From an uncultured Cytophagaceae bacterium (lineage in GTDB: Bacteria > Bacteroidota > Bacteroidia > Cytophagales > Spirosomataceae), in the NCBI GenBank assembly GCA_903907745.1, contig CAIVPF010000073.1, positions 1-64,000 on the forward strand: a DNA stretch of 64,000 nt. The letters are read 5' to 3'. Of the stretch, positions 17,093-26,238 are shown one piece after another; position 1 is the first letter of the stretch; every line of letters begins with the position of its first letter. Under the pieces are notes generated by a model. That model had not been told where the DNA came from. It ran no database searches and saw only the letters and a list, made by a program, of their open reading frames with translations. The position numbers and the translations under genes were made by a program.

Positions 17093-19864
17093 ATGATGAA
17101 ATTTGCCTACCTAAGCATTTTGCTTATTTGTACTTCTGTCCTTTTTGGTCAAACAGTTGCCATACTTCCCGAACATCCTCGTCCTGATTTTGAACGGACG
17201 CAATGGCAAAATTTGAATGGCGATTGGGAATTTGCTTTTGATGCAAAAGACCAGGGGGAAAAAGAAACGTGGTTTAAAGCGGATCAAAAATTCAATCAAA
17301 CCATCCATGTGCCATTTCCTTGGGGGTCTGTTTTGTCGGGGGTCAAAGATGAGGCGGATATCGCTTGGTATCGCAAAAAAATCCAAGTGCCAGCGGATTG
17401 GAATGGCAAGCGTACGTTTGTGGTGATTGGGGCGTCGGATTGGAAAACGGATGTGTATTTGGATGGTCAAAAAATAGGTTCTCATGAAGGGGGATATACG
17501 CCTTTTTCGTTTGAATTAAGCAAATTTATCGTGGCCGGAAAGGCGCATTCGCTCGTGATTCGGGTGGATGATAAGCGTCGGATGTTTACGTTATACGGCA
17601 AGCAAGGATATGGAAATGCGCGGGGGATTTGGCAAACGATTTATTTAGAAGCACGTGGGACGCAATTTGTAGAAAAGGCGCAGGTGACACCGGATATCGA
17701 TCGGGCCACGGCATCCTTTCGTATACGCTTAGCGGAGGCGACAAAAGGAAATACAATTGTGAAGGTGGCATTGGCGAACGGCCAAATCCTGAGCCAGACT
17801 TTGTCGGCTGGTGTGCAAGAAGCTAAGCTAGTATTTTCATTACCGAGTCCACATCTTTGGACGTTGGAAGATCCATTTTTATACGATTACCAAATTACGC
17901 TCGGAGAGGGTGCGCAGGCGGACCAAGTGAAGGGCTATTTTGGTATGCGAAAAATATCGGTGATGTCCTTGCCGGGTACGACGATTCCGTACATTGCCTT
18001 GAATAATAAGCCGATTTATTTGCAATTGGCCCTCGATCAAAGTTATCATCCAGAGGGTTTTTATACCTTCCCCACGGATGATTTTATGCGGGAAGAAATC
18101 ATGCGGAGTAAGCGTATAGGTTTAAATGGGATACGGACGCACGTGAAAATCGAGGTGCCTCGCAAATTATATTGGGCGGATAAATTAGGTTTATTGGTCA
18201 TGGCGGATGTGCCTAATTCGTGGGGCGAGCCGGATGCGGACATGCGGAAGGAGACGGAGATGACCTTGAAAGAGATGATAGACCGGGATTTTAATCATCC
18301 ATCGATTTTTTCTTGGATTACGTTTAATGAAACGTGGGGATTGCAAACGGAGACGCTGGTGAATGGAAAAAAGCGGAGGGAGTATACGCCGGAAACGCAA
18401 CAATGGGTGGCTTCGGTGTATCGTTTGGCGAAAACGTTGGATGCGACGAGGTTAGTGGAGGATAATTCGATTTGTTGTGGCAAGGGGCATACGGAAACGG
18501 ATATACATTCGTGGCATTCGTATTTGCCGGGATATGAGTGGGAGAAATTTATGAAGGAGCAATCGGATAAAACGTTTCCAGGCAGTACCTGGAATTTTGA
18601 GAAGGGTTATGCGCAGGGGGGCCAACCGATGATTAATTCGGAGTTTGGAAATGTGTGGGGTTATGATGGGAGTACGGGGGATGTGGATTATACCTGGGAT
18701 TATCACAAGGCGATGAATGTGTTTCGGACCTATCCTAAAATGGCGGGATGGTTGTATACGGAGCACCACGATGTGATTAATGAGTGGAATGGTTATTATC
18801 GATTTGATCGGACGGAAAAGGAAACGGGTTTGTCGGCCATCGCGCTGGGGATGAGCTTGAAGGATTTTCATGGGCGGGTGTATTTGTCGACGGGGCAGGA
18901 AATTGCGTATGCGGGGAAGGCGGGACAATCTTTGGCGATTCCGCTGACTCTTTCGATGCTGACGGATGGTATGGGTTTTTCAAAGAATTTGACCTTGAGT
19001 TTGGAGTTTACGGGACAAAATTCCTTGGGTCAAAAGAAGGCATGGTGGACGAAAAAGATGCCATTGCCATGGACGCCTTGGTCGGTGAAAGCCTTGGATT
19101 CGCTGAAGATTGTGTTGCCACAGGATAAATCGGTGAATAAGTTGGTGATGCGGGTGGAAGATGCGGCGGGTCAGGTATTGCATACGAATTTTGTGCATGT
19201 GATTGTGGAGGAGGGGAATGTTCAGCCTGTGGATTCGAAACAGCGTGTTGTGTCTTTGCCGGTTTCGAAGGTGTCAAAATCGGAATGGTCAAAAAAGCAA
19301 TGGACGGGAGTTTTAGGGAATAAGTTGAATGGGGCAGGGGCTGGATATTTTGAATATGCGTTTCCGTGGCCTTCGTTGGCCGCCGCGGAGGTAGATCAAG
19401 TGAGCTTCTTTGTGGAGGCGAGTTCAAAACCGATGTTAGGAAAGGATCAGGCGAATGCGGGAATTGCGAATGGGGATTATATGTTGGGCAAAGGGACTTT
19501 TGATCCGAGCAAAAATGTCAATGCCTATCCGCAAACGGATTTAAAAATGAATCCTTCGGTGGTGGAGATTTCGGCGAATGGTTTGCATGCGGCAACGGTT
19601 GATTTAGTCGACGATCCTGCGGATCATCAAGGGGTGTTATCTTGGTTTTACCAGGCGCGTAATCATAAATTAGACGAACCCGGAACGTATGGATATTGGG
19701 TTCAATGTGCGGTTCCTCGTGCTGCGATCGAGGAGGCCTCCAAAACTGGAGTTTTACGAATTCGATTGACGGTTCCTGACGGTTACCCGAATGGTTTGTC
19801 GCTATATGGGGATCACTCTGGACGTTTCATTGCGAATCCAAGTATCCTAATTCAGCGGAAGTAG
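17093..19864 (+). CDS. secreted glycoside hydrolase family 2 protein
   Basis: The 923-residue protein begins with a signal peptide (about residues 1-19, cleaved after LFG or nearby). It then shows the GH2 order: a sugar-binding jelly roll (RPDFERTQWQNLNGDWEFAFD to about residue 200), an immunoglobulin-like domain, and a TIM barrel from about residue 300. The expected catalytic acids are Glu413 in FNETWG (acid/base) and Glu517 in NSEFGN (nucleophile). GH2 contains beta-galactosidases, beta-glucuronidases, beta-mannosidases and arabinosidases; the sequence alone does not fix the substrate. It faces the CE12-GH28 pectinase gene. The 3' half is extremely G-rich on the coding strand. No SusC/SusD pair lies beside it. 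Confidence 0.88.
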   Translation: MMKFAYLSILLICTSVLFGQTVAILPEHPRPDFERTQWQNLNGDWEFAFDAKDQGEKETWFKADQKFNQTIHVPFPWGSVLSGVKDEADIAWYRKKIQVPADWNGKRTFVVIGASDWKTDVYLDGQKIGSHEGGYTPFSFELSKFIVAGKAHSLVIRVDDKRRMFTLYGKQGYGNARGIWQTIYLEARGTQFVEKAQVTPDIDRATASFRIRLAEATKGNTIVKVALANGQILSQTLSAGVQEAKLVFSLPSPHLWTLEDPFLYDYQITLGEGAQADQVKGYFGMRKISVMSLPGTTIPYIALNNKPIYLQLALDQSYHPEGFYTFPTDDFMREEIMRSKRIGLNGIRTHVKIEVPRKLYWADKLGLLVMADVPNSWGEPDADMRKETEMTLKEMIDRDFNHPSIFSWITFNETWGLQTETLVNGKKRREYTPETQQWVASVYRLAKTLDATRLVEDNSICCGKGHTETDIHSWHSYLPGYEWEKFMKEQSDKTFPGSTWNFEKGYAQGGQPMINSEFGNVWGYDGSTGDVDYTWDYHKAMNVFRTYPKMAGWLYTEHHDVINEWNGYYRFDRTEKETGLSAIALGMSLKDFHGRVYLSTGQEIAYAGKAGQSLAIPLTLSMLTDGMGFSKNLTLSLEFTGQNSLGQKKAWWTKKMPLPWTPWSVKALDSLKIVLPQDKSVNKLVMRVEDAAGQVLHTNFVHVIVEEGNVQPVDSKQRVVSLPVSKVSKSEWSKKQWTGVLGNKLNGAGAGYFEYAFPWPSLAAAEVDQVSFFVEASSKPMLGKDQANAGIANGDYMLGKGTFDPSKNVNAYPQTDLKMNPSVVEISANGLHAATVDLVDDPADHQGVLSWFYQARNHKLDEPGTYGYWVQCAVPRAAIEEASKTGVLRIRLTVPDGYPNGLSLYGDHSGRFIANPSILIQRK

Positions 19865-19893
19865 AATATCAGAAACCTGAATTTTTTTCCCCT

Positions 19894-19928
19894 TACCTTT
19901 GCCAAACCGGCAAGGATTGGCAAAGGTA
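19894..19928. terminator. hairpin between convergent genes, likely bidirectional terminator; copy of the 28-bp repeat family
   Basis: A perfect 12-base inverted repeat (TACCTTTGCCAA / TTGGCAAAGGTA) with an 11-base loop fills the 66-base gap between the two convergent carbohydrate genes. A T run lies just upstream on the plus strand, so an A run follows for the minus strand; the U tract expected after the stem is poor in both directions. The minus-strand sequence matches the 28-bp repeat near the 5S gene at about 19 of 22 positions. Confidence 0.6.
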
Positions 19929-19930
19929 GG

Positions 19931-22129
19931 TTAATTGAGTTTCCAGTTTTTCACATGAATGAGCTCAGGTTTTTTGGGGCCAGTCTGTGTAAAATTGGCA
20001 TTTTGCAGCTTAATATCTGTCGCCTCAATAACCCGATATGTTTGTTTTGCCTCAATGTCCAAATTCGATAATTGGATATGGTGAATCGGCATTTCAGGTA
20101 AGCCACGAATCAATAAGCCCGTTTCAACTTCTTTCGCAACCACCCGATCCACAAAAATATATTTAAACTGCGGAGTTCCCGCATCCACCGGCATCGCCTG
20201 AATCACCGGCGTTGCATCGCCATTGCCATAGGTCGCCACCGGATCTTTACCTTGATAATACATGTCAAACAAAATCGCCTCGCCCGCAATGTTTTTCATC
20301 GAAATATCCTGAATAAACACATTCTCCACCACACCCCCCCGGCCCCGTGCCGTCTTAAACCGCAATCCCACATCCGTGCCTAAAAATTGGCAATTTGACA
20401 CAAATAAATCATGTACCCCGCCCGACATCTCACTGCCCACAACCACCCCTCCATGGCCATGGAAAACCACACAATTCTCGATCATAATATAGGCGGAAGG
20501 CCGACCCCGTTTCCGCCCCTCCGCATCCTTTCCCGATTTCAAACAAATTCCATCATCCCCAACATCAAACTGGGAATTTTTGACCGACACATATTCACAT
20601 GACTCAATGTCAATCCCATCCCCATTTTGCGCAAACCACGGGTTTTTAACCGAAATATTATCCACCGTCAAATGCTTACAAAGTAAAGGATGAATATTCC
20701 AAGCAGGCGAGTTTTGAAAAGTCACCCCTTCCAATAAAATCTGCTCACATTCCCGCAAGGAAATCATATTCGGCCGCAAAAATTCTTTAATTTCTTCTGC
20801 TTTTGCCTCCGTAAAACCAGCCGCCACGACACCCGGTTGGTCCATTTTCGACCCCTTCAATGCCCGTTCAGTCGGATACCATGTCTCCTTTTTATCATCT
20901 AACACCCCACCCGAACGAACCAATTTATCCCATTCTCCCGCCGTTAATTTTCCTTTTTTCACCGGCCTCCAGGCCTCACCCGCCCCATCAATAATTCCTG
21001 CACCCGTGATCGCAATGTTCCGTTCGCCTTTAGCCGAAATAGGCGATTGTGCCCGAATGGCTTCCACACCTTCCCAACTCGTTTTTACCAAAGGGTATTG
21101 CGCCGCATCCGAACTAAACTGCAATACCGCACCCGCATCTAAATGCAGATTAATATTCGATCGCAACGTTATCGCCCCCGTCACAAAAAATCCTGCAGGA
21201 ATTCGTACCATCCCACCCCCTTGTTTGGCGGCAATGTCTATCGCCTGCTGAATCGCCGTCGTATTCAAGGCCTTCGCGGAAGAAACTGCGCCGTACGAAA
21301 CAATATTAAACGTATCTTTTTTGAAGGCTGTACCCGCTACAGTTGGCAACTCAAATTCATATTTCTGCGGGAAAATCGACTTTTTTAGAAAACTGCGCAG
21401 ATGTTCATTGGACGAGAAAATCGCCGCCGCCACCATATCCGAAATTTTCATAGCTCCAAAAGGTGAGAAATGCGTATCATCCGCCACTCCTTTCATAAAC
21501 TTCTTAAAAATACCCACCGGATAATGCAGAAACATTTTCTTCGCACCCTCCGGCCCCTCCGCACTAATGTATTTTTTACTTTCTTTTTCGATGTCGATCA
21601 ACAAGACCTTTTCCTTTGCCGCCACCTCGCGTATGACTGCTGGATAATCGGCATGTTGGTCCACAAAAACACCCGTCGAGTCGAATTTTCGGCGTTGGGT
21701 CGGTGTCAATAATATAGGAATCCCACCCTTCGAACGAGTTTCCGCCACATAGCGCGTTAAATTTTCACGAAAATCTGTTTGAGCAGGCGCATAGCGAGAT
21801 GTATCGGAGGCTTTGGCATCATTATGACCAAATTGAATGAGCACATAATCCCCCTTTTTGATTTGTTGGAATACCTTTTTCCATCGCCCCTCCGTCCGAA
21901 AACTCTTCGTACTCCGGCCATTATAGGCATGATTTTGCACCTCCACCGCTTCATTGAATAAATGCGAAAAGGGCATTCCCCATCCCGTCTCAGGAAAATC
22001 AGCCGCTAACTTATCCGCCATCGTCGAATCCCCAATCAAAAAGACACGCAGGGGTTCTTTGGCACTAAAACTAAACAGGAAAAAAGCTAAACTTGCGAAT
22101 AGGAATATTCGATATTTCATACGATACAT
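19931..22129 (-). CDS. fusion of CE12-type acetylesterase (SGNH) and GH28 polygalacturonase
   Basis: The 732-residue protein has a signal peptide (about residues 1-23) and two catalytic domains. Residues about 26-245 are an SGNH hydrolase like rhamnogalacturonan acetylesterase: FLIGDSTMAD (Ser35), GRSTKSF, QFGHNDAK and the closing DTHFSPFGA. Residues about 265-730 are a GH28 beta-helix: FNIVSYGAV, then NGDGID (about 500), DVGDDGI (about 525) and HGHGGVVVGSE (about 557), which together supply the expected catalytic residues. It probably deacetylates and hydrolyses pectic polymers outside the cytoplasm. I keep the first ATG because AGGAATAA lies just before it; ATG at 22120 is possible. It is 29 bases after the MoxR gene. 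Confidence 0.9.
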   Translation of the reverse strand: MYRMKYRIFLFASLAFFLFSFSAKEPLRVFLIGDSTMADKLAADFPETGWGMPFSHLFNEAVEVQNHAYNGRSTKSFRTEGRWKKVFQQIKKGDYVLIQFGHNDAKASDTSRYAPAQTDFRENLTRYVAETRSKGGIPILLTPTQRRKFDSTGVFVDQHADYPAVIREVAAKEKVLLIDIEKESKKYISAEGPEGAKKMFLHYPVGIFKKFMKGVADDTHFSPFGAMKISDMVAAAIFSSNEHLRSFLKKSIFPQKYEFELPTVAGTAFKKDTFNIVSYGAVSSAKALNTTAIQQAIDIAAKQGGGMVRIPAGFFVTGAITLRSNINLHLDAGAVLQFSSDAAQYPLVKTSWEGVEAIRAQSPISAKGERNIAITGAGIIDGAGEAWRPVKKGKLTAGEWDKLVRSGGVLDDKKETWYPTERALKGSKMDQPGVVAAGFTEAKAEEIKEFLRPNMISLRECEQILLEGVTFQNSPAWNIHPLLCKHLTVDNISVKNPWFAQNGDGIDIESCEYVSVKNSQFDVGDDGICLKSGKDAEGRKRGRPSAYIMIENCVVFHGHGGVVVGSEMSGGVHDLFVSNCQFLGTDVGLRFKTARGRGGVVENVFIQDISMKNIAGEAILFDMYYQGKDPVATYGNGDATPVIQAMPVDAGTPQFKYIFVDRVVAKEVETGLLIRGLPEMPIHHIQLSNLDIEAKQTYRVIEATDIKLQNANFTQTGPKKPELIHVKNWKLN

Positions 22130-22158
22130 TTATTCCTAAAGGCGCACGCGATCGATTT

Positions 22159-23118
22159 TTACCTATTAATCGCCACGCTTCCCAGAATTGTTTGAATAAT
22201 TTGTAAGGTCGTGATATTATCCGCCTCCGCCTCATAGGTTAAAAGTATCCGATGATTCAGCACATCCGGCGTCATTTCCTTGATATCCTCCGGAAGTACA
22301 TAATCACGTCCCTCCAAATAAGCCATCACCTTCGCCGCTAAATTTAAATGAATACTCGCCCGAGGAGATGCCCCAAATTGAATGTAATCCGCCTCCCTCG
22401 TCAGGCCATATTCCGCCGGATTCCGCGTCGCAAAAATCAATTCAATAATGTATTTTTCCAAAGTCTCCGAAATCGTAATTTTATTAATTTCCTTCCGGAT
22501 TTGTTGGATATCTGTCAAAGTTAAAATGGCCTTTGGCTCATACTGAAAGTCCATATTCGACATCTTTCGCATCACCTCTAATTCCTGTTCCTTATCCAAA
22601 TAATTCAAGAAAACCTTCATCATAAAGCGATCCACTTGCGCCTCTGGCAACGGAAACGTACCCTCCTGTTCCACCGGATTTTGTGTTGCCAACACCAAAA
22701 ATGGCTTGTCCAACGGATAAGTCGTATCCCCAATCGTCACTTGCTTCTCCGCCATCGCTTCCAATAAAGCCGATTGTACCTTCGCCGGTGCCCGATTAAT
22801 CTCATCCGCCAAAATAATCTGCGCAAAAATAGGGCCCTTCTTTACCTCAAATTCATTTTTCAATGGATTGTAAATCATCGTCCCCACCAAATCAGCCGGC
22901 AATAAATCCGGCGTAAACTGAATCCGCTGAAAATGTAAATCCAAAATTTTGGCCAATGTATTAATCGTCAAAGTCTTAGCTAAACCCGGAACCCCCTCCA
23001 ACAACACATGGCCTCCCGTAAATAATCCCACCAGCAATCGATTAATCAATCGTTCTTGACCGATTACCACTTTGCCCATTTCCTCAACAGCCAGCTTTAT
23101 CTTATCTCTTAATTCCAT
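22159..23118 (-). CDS. MoxR-type AAA+ ATPase
   Basis: The 319-residue protein is a MoxR family ATPase. The Walker A is atypical (EGVPGLAKT), which is normal for this family; Walker B is ILADEINRAPAKVQ, followed by LVLATQNPVEQEGTFPLPEAQVDRF. MoxR proteins act as chaperones that help assemble or activate partner complexes, often with DUF58 and VWA proteins, but no such partner is next to it here. The gene lies ten bases after ettA and 29 bases before the CE12-GH28 gene. Confidence 0.92.
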   Translation of the reverse strand: MELRDKIKLAVEEMGKVVIGQERLINRLLVGLFTGGHVLLEGVPGLAKTLTINTLAKILDLHFQRIQFTPDLLPADLVGTMIYNPLKNEFEVKKGPIFAQIILADEINRAPAKVQSALLEAMAEKQVTIGDTTYPLDKPFLVLATQNPVEQEGTFPLPEAQVDRFMMKVFLNYLDKEQELEVMRKMSNMDFQYEPKAILTLTDIQQIRKEINKITISETLEKYIIELIFATRNPAEYGLTREADYIQFGASPRASIHLNLAAKVMAYLEGRDYVLPEDIKEMTPDVLNHRILLTYEAEADNITTLQIIQTILGSVAINR

Positions 23119-23128
23119 AATTGCTCCT

Positions 23129-24796
23129 TTATTGTAATTTTTTGTAACGTATCCGTTTCGGCGTCACATCATTTCCTAATCGCTTCTTACGCGCTTCTTC
23201 ATATTCCGAATAATTACCCTCAAAATACGTCACCTGCGAATCCCCCTCAAAAGCCAAAATATGCGTGGCAATCCGATCTAAAAACCAACGATCGTGAGAA
23301 ATAACCACCGCACACCCAGCAAAATTCTCCAATCCCTCCTCCAATGCCCGCAATGTATTCACATCCAAGTCGTTCGTCGGCTCATCCAACAAAAGCACAT
23401 TCGCACCTTCCTTCAACATCATCGCTAAATGTACCCGATTCCGCTCACCCCCCGACAAATTACCAATCTTCTTCTCCTGATCCGCCCCATTAAAATTAAA
23501 CTTACTCACATACGCCCGCGCATTCGATTGCTTACCGCCCAACATCACCCAATCATTCCCATCCGAAATCGTCTCAAAAACCGATTTTTCAGCCTGCAAA
23601 GAATCATGCTCCTGATCCACATAGGCCAATTTCACCGTTTCCCCCACCTCAAAAGAACCAGAATCCGGACTCAATTGACCCGTAATCAATTTAAACATCG
23701 TCGTTTTTCCCGCACCATTCGGCCCAATAATCCCCACAATCCCCGCCGGTGGCAATGAAAAACTTACATTTTCATATAACAATTTATCCCCAAATGATTT
23801 CGAAACCCCTTGAACTTCAATAACTTTATTACCCAAACGCGGTCCCGCCGGGATGTAAAGCTCCAACTTATCCTCTTTTTGTTTATTCTCCTCTGACAAC
23901 AATTTCTCATAGGCCCCGATTCTCGCCTTGGATTTTGCTTGTCGAGCCTTCGGCGCCATACGAACCCATTCTAATTCACGTTGCAAGGTTTTTTGTCGGC
24001 GCGATTCCGTCTTCTCCTCCTGCGATAAACGATTTTGTTTTTGTTCCAACCAAGACGAATAATTTCCCTTCCACGGAATTCCCTCCCCACGATCCAATTC
24101 CAAAATCCATCCCGCCACATTATCCAAGAAATACCGGTCGTGGGTAACGGCAATGACCGTTCCTTTGTATTGGCGTAAATGTTGCTCCAACCAATCCACG
24201 GACTCGGCATCCAAATGGTTCGTCGGTTCATCCAATAACAACACATCCGGCTCTTGCAACAATAAACGACACAATGCCACCCGCCGCTTTTCTCCCCCTG
24301 ACAACGTACTTATTTTCGCATCCGCATCCGGACAACGCAAAGCATCCATGGCTTTTTCAAGCCGCGTATCTAATTCCCAGGCATTGAAATGATCCAATTT
24401 TTCCTGAACCTCACCCTGCCTATTTAATAATTTATCAAAATCCGCATCCGGATCTGCAAAGGCCTCATTGATCTCATCAAATTCCTTCAGTAAATTTTTA
24501 ATCTCCACCACCGCTTCCTCCACAACCTCTAGAACCGTTTTGTTCGGGTCTAATTGGGGCTCTTGTTCCAACATCCCCACCGTATAGCCCGGAGACCAAA
24601 CCACATCACCCGTAAAGGATTTATCCATGCCCGCAATAATGCGCAATAGGGTCGACTTTCCCGAACCGTTTAAACCCAATACCCCGATTTTCGCCCCGTA
24701 AAAAAAAGATAAATAAATGTTTTTTATAATTGTTTTCTGTGGCGGAATGACCTTGGACACTCGCTCCATCGAAAAGATAATCGTCTCATTACTCAT
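23129..24796 (-). CDS. ettA: energy-dependent translational throttle protein EttA (ABC-F)
   Basis: EttA is a soluble ABC-F protein that binds the ribosomal E site and gates translation according to ATP/ADP ratio. Two ABC domains are seen: Walker A GLNGSGKS and GPNGAGKT, signatures LSGGEKRRV and LSGGERNRV, Walker B VLLLDEPTNHLD and VLLLDEPTNDLD. I use the ATG at 24796 (MSNETIIFSMERVSK), which gives 555 residues, the usual EttA length; the track's 45-residue extension is hydrophobic and unrelated to the family. It probably forms an operon with moxR. Confidence 0.93.
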   Translation of the reverse strand: MSNETIIFSMERVSKVIPPQKTIIKNIYLSFFYGAKIGVLGLNGSGKSTLLRIIAGMDKSFTGDVVWSPGYTVGMLEQEPQLDPNKTVLEVVEEAVVEIKNLLKEFDEINEAFADPDADFDKLLNRQGEVQEKLDHFNAWELDTRLEKAMDALRCPDADAKISTLSGGEKRRVALCRLLLQEPDVLLLDEPTNHLDAESVDWLEQHLRQYKGTVIAVTHDRYFLDNVAGWILELDRGEGIPWKGNYSSWLEQKQNRLSQEEKTESRRQKTLQRELEWVRMAPKARQAKSKARIGAYEKLLSEENKQKEDKLELYIPAGPRLGNKVIEVQGVSKSFGDKLLYENVSFSLPPAGIVGIIGPNGAGKTTMFKLITGQLSPDSGSFEVGETVKLAYVDQEHDSLQAEKSVFETISDGNDWVMLGGKQSNARAYVSKFNFNGADQEKKIGNLSGGERNRVHLAMMLKEGANVLLLDEPTNDLDVNTLRALEEGLENFAGCAVVISHDRWFLDRIATHILAFEGDSQVTYFEGNYSEYEEARKKRLGNDVTPKRIRYKKLQ

Positions 24797-24963
24797 ATTT
24801 TTTTTGCATTTTTTTGATAGAACCTGCAAAGAATGTGAATTTTGTCTAAAAATCTTAATTAATTCAAAGAATTTTAAATAAATTAGGCCTCCAAATGAAA
24901 CGGAATTAAAAATTATTACTTTTTGAGCCATAGCCTTGCTTGAAGCTCTTTGATTTAAAAAAA

Positions 24964-26238
24964 ATGAAATCTGCCAAAAAAAATGAATTTGGATTTTGCC
25001 AGGACGGCAAAGTTTTCATCAACGCCTATTTAAATTTTCCACAACGAGAAATTGGATTCGTCCGAAACACCGAAGAAGAGGCATTAGCCTATTTTGTAAA
25101 TCGATTTGACCTAGCAAAACGAAAAGTCGATCTTCTCTCTAGCGAAGTCGAAACGGTACAAAACAAAGGTTCTTTCCTAACCAAAGTAGTTCAAATGAAA
25201 GCCTATTTAGGCGAATTTGATGGCCTAGGGGATTTTAAACCTTTGTTCGACGAATTAGACCGCATGGAAAAATACCTGCGGGATTTGATTCAAAACAATC
25301 AAATCAAAAATTTAGAAATCAAACGCGCTTTAATCCAAGACGCCAAAAATATTTCTACCGAAGATGATATCGCTAAAGCCACCGACGAATTGATGGAAAT
25401 CAAATCGAAATGGGTAAAAACGGGTCCAGTAGATAAATTATTTCAAGAAGAACTGAGCCAGGAATTCCAAGTGGTATTAGATGAATTTTTCCTTCGTCGA
25501 CGCTTTTTCTTCGAAGAAAAAAATCGCCAAATCGACGAGAAAATTCTCACGCTTCAAGGCTTCATCGATGCAGTGCATCAACTTCGCAAAACGGAGGATT
25601 TGGACGTCGCAGTCATTCGCGTAAAAGAGTTACAAAAAGAATGGAAAACCGTACTAGGCCTACCCCCGAAAAAGCAATCCATGCTTTGGAAGAATTTCAA
25701 GAAAGCCAATGACATGTTTTTCGAGAAATATAACCGGGTCAAAGGCATCGAATATAAACCAAGAGTCGATCCTCGCATTCAAGAATTAACCACCATGACA
25801 GGTGAATTAGAATTGAAATTAAGCGATCAACCTAACATGGTGGCCACCGCAGAACTAGCCAAAGCCTACCTCGTGAAATGGAAAGAAGTTAGCGCCCAAG
25901 TGAAAATGATCGACCGCTCGATGGCAGAACGTTTCCGGAATGCCTGTGATAAAATTTTCGAAATGAATTATTTGTTGCGCGTCATTTCCTATCGCCACGC
26001 CAACCTGAACGAAAAACCCCGCATCGAACAATTGAAAATCATGATCAATCAAATGGATTACATGACCAAAAAAGAACGCGGGGAACTAGAAGATTTTATT
26101 GGACAATCAGAACGCGATGGCCAAATGGAAGAAAAACTCGTGCTAAGCAAAATCAATACCCAAAAGCGCAAAATCAGCATGAAAGAAATGCTTTTGACTG
26201 GATTTAAAGCGGAATTAGATACGATTTTAAACAGTTAA
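24964..26238 (+). CDS. DUF349 domain-containing protein
   Basis: I choose the ATG at 24964 (424 residues); the track uses a TTG at 24940. The protein is almost entirely helical and charged and contains repeats of the DUF349 type, for example SKWVKTGPVDK and KEWKTVLGLPPKKQSMLWKNFKKANDMFFEKYN. No signal peptide or membrane helix is seen. DUF349 proteins are widespread in Bacteroidota, but their biochemical role is unknown. The last 12 bases overlap the mpl gene on the opposite strand. Its coding strand has more C than most neighbours. Confidence 0.82.
   Translation: MKSAKKNEFGFCQDGKVFINAYLNFPQREIGFVRNTEEEALAYFVNRFDLAKRKVDLLSSEVETVQNKGSFLTKVVQMKAYLGEFDGLGDFKPLFDELDRMEKYLRDLIQNNQIKNLEIKRALIQDAKNISTEDDIAKATDELMEIKSKWVKTGPVDKLFQEELSQEFQVVLDEFFLRRRFFFEEKNRQIDEKILTLQGFIDAVHQLRKTEDLDVAVIRVKELQKEWKTVLGLPPKKQSMLWKNFKKANDMFFEKYNRVKGIEYKPRVDPRIQELTTMTGELELKLSDQPNMVATAELAKAYLVKWKEVSAQVKMIDRSMAERFRNACDKIFEMNYLLRVISYRHANLNEKPRIEQLKIMINQMDYMTKKERGELEDFIGQSERDGQMEEKLVLSKINTQKRKISMKEMLLTGFKAELDTILNS

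Noticed and set aside
18452-18928. 158-residue minus-strand ORF inside the GH2 gene
   Set aside because: It is a shadow frame of a well-supported gene; its His/Arg/Ile/Pro-rich composition results from the G-rich coding strand.
24797-24931. 45-residue N-terminal extension of EttA
   Set aside because: It precedes the family start, and removing it yields the usual 555-residue length.
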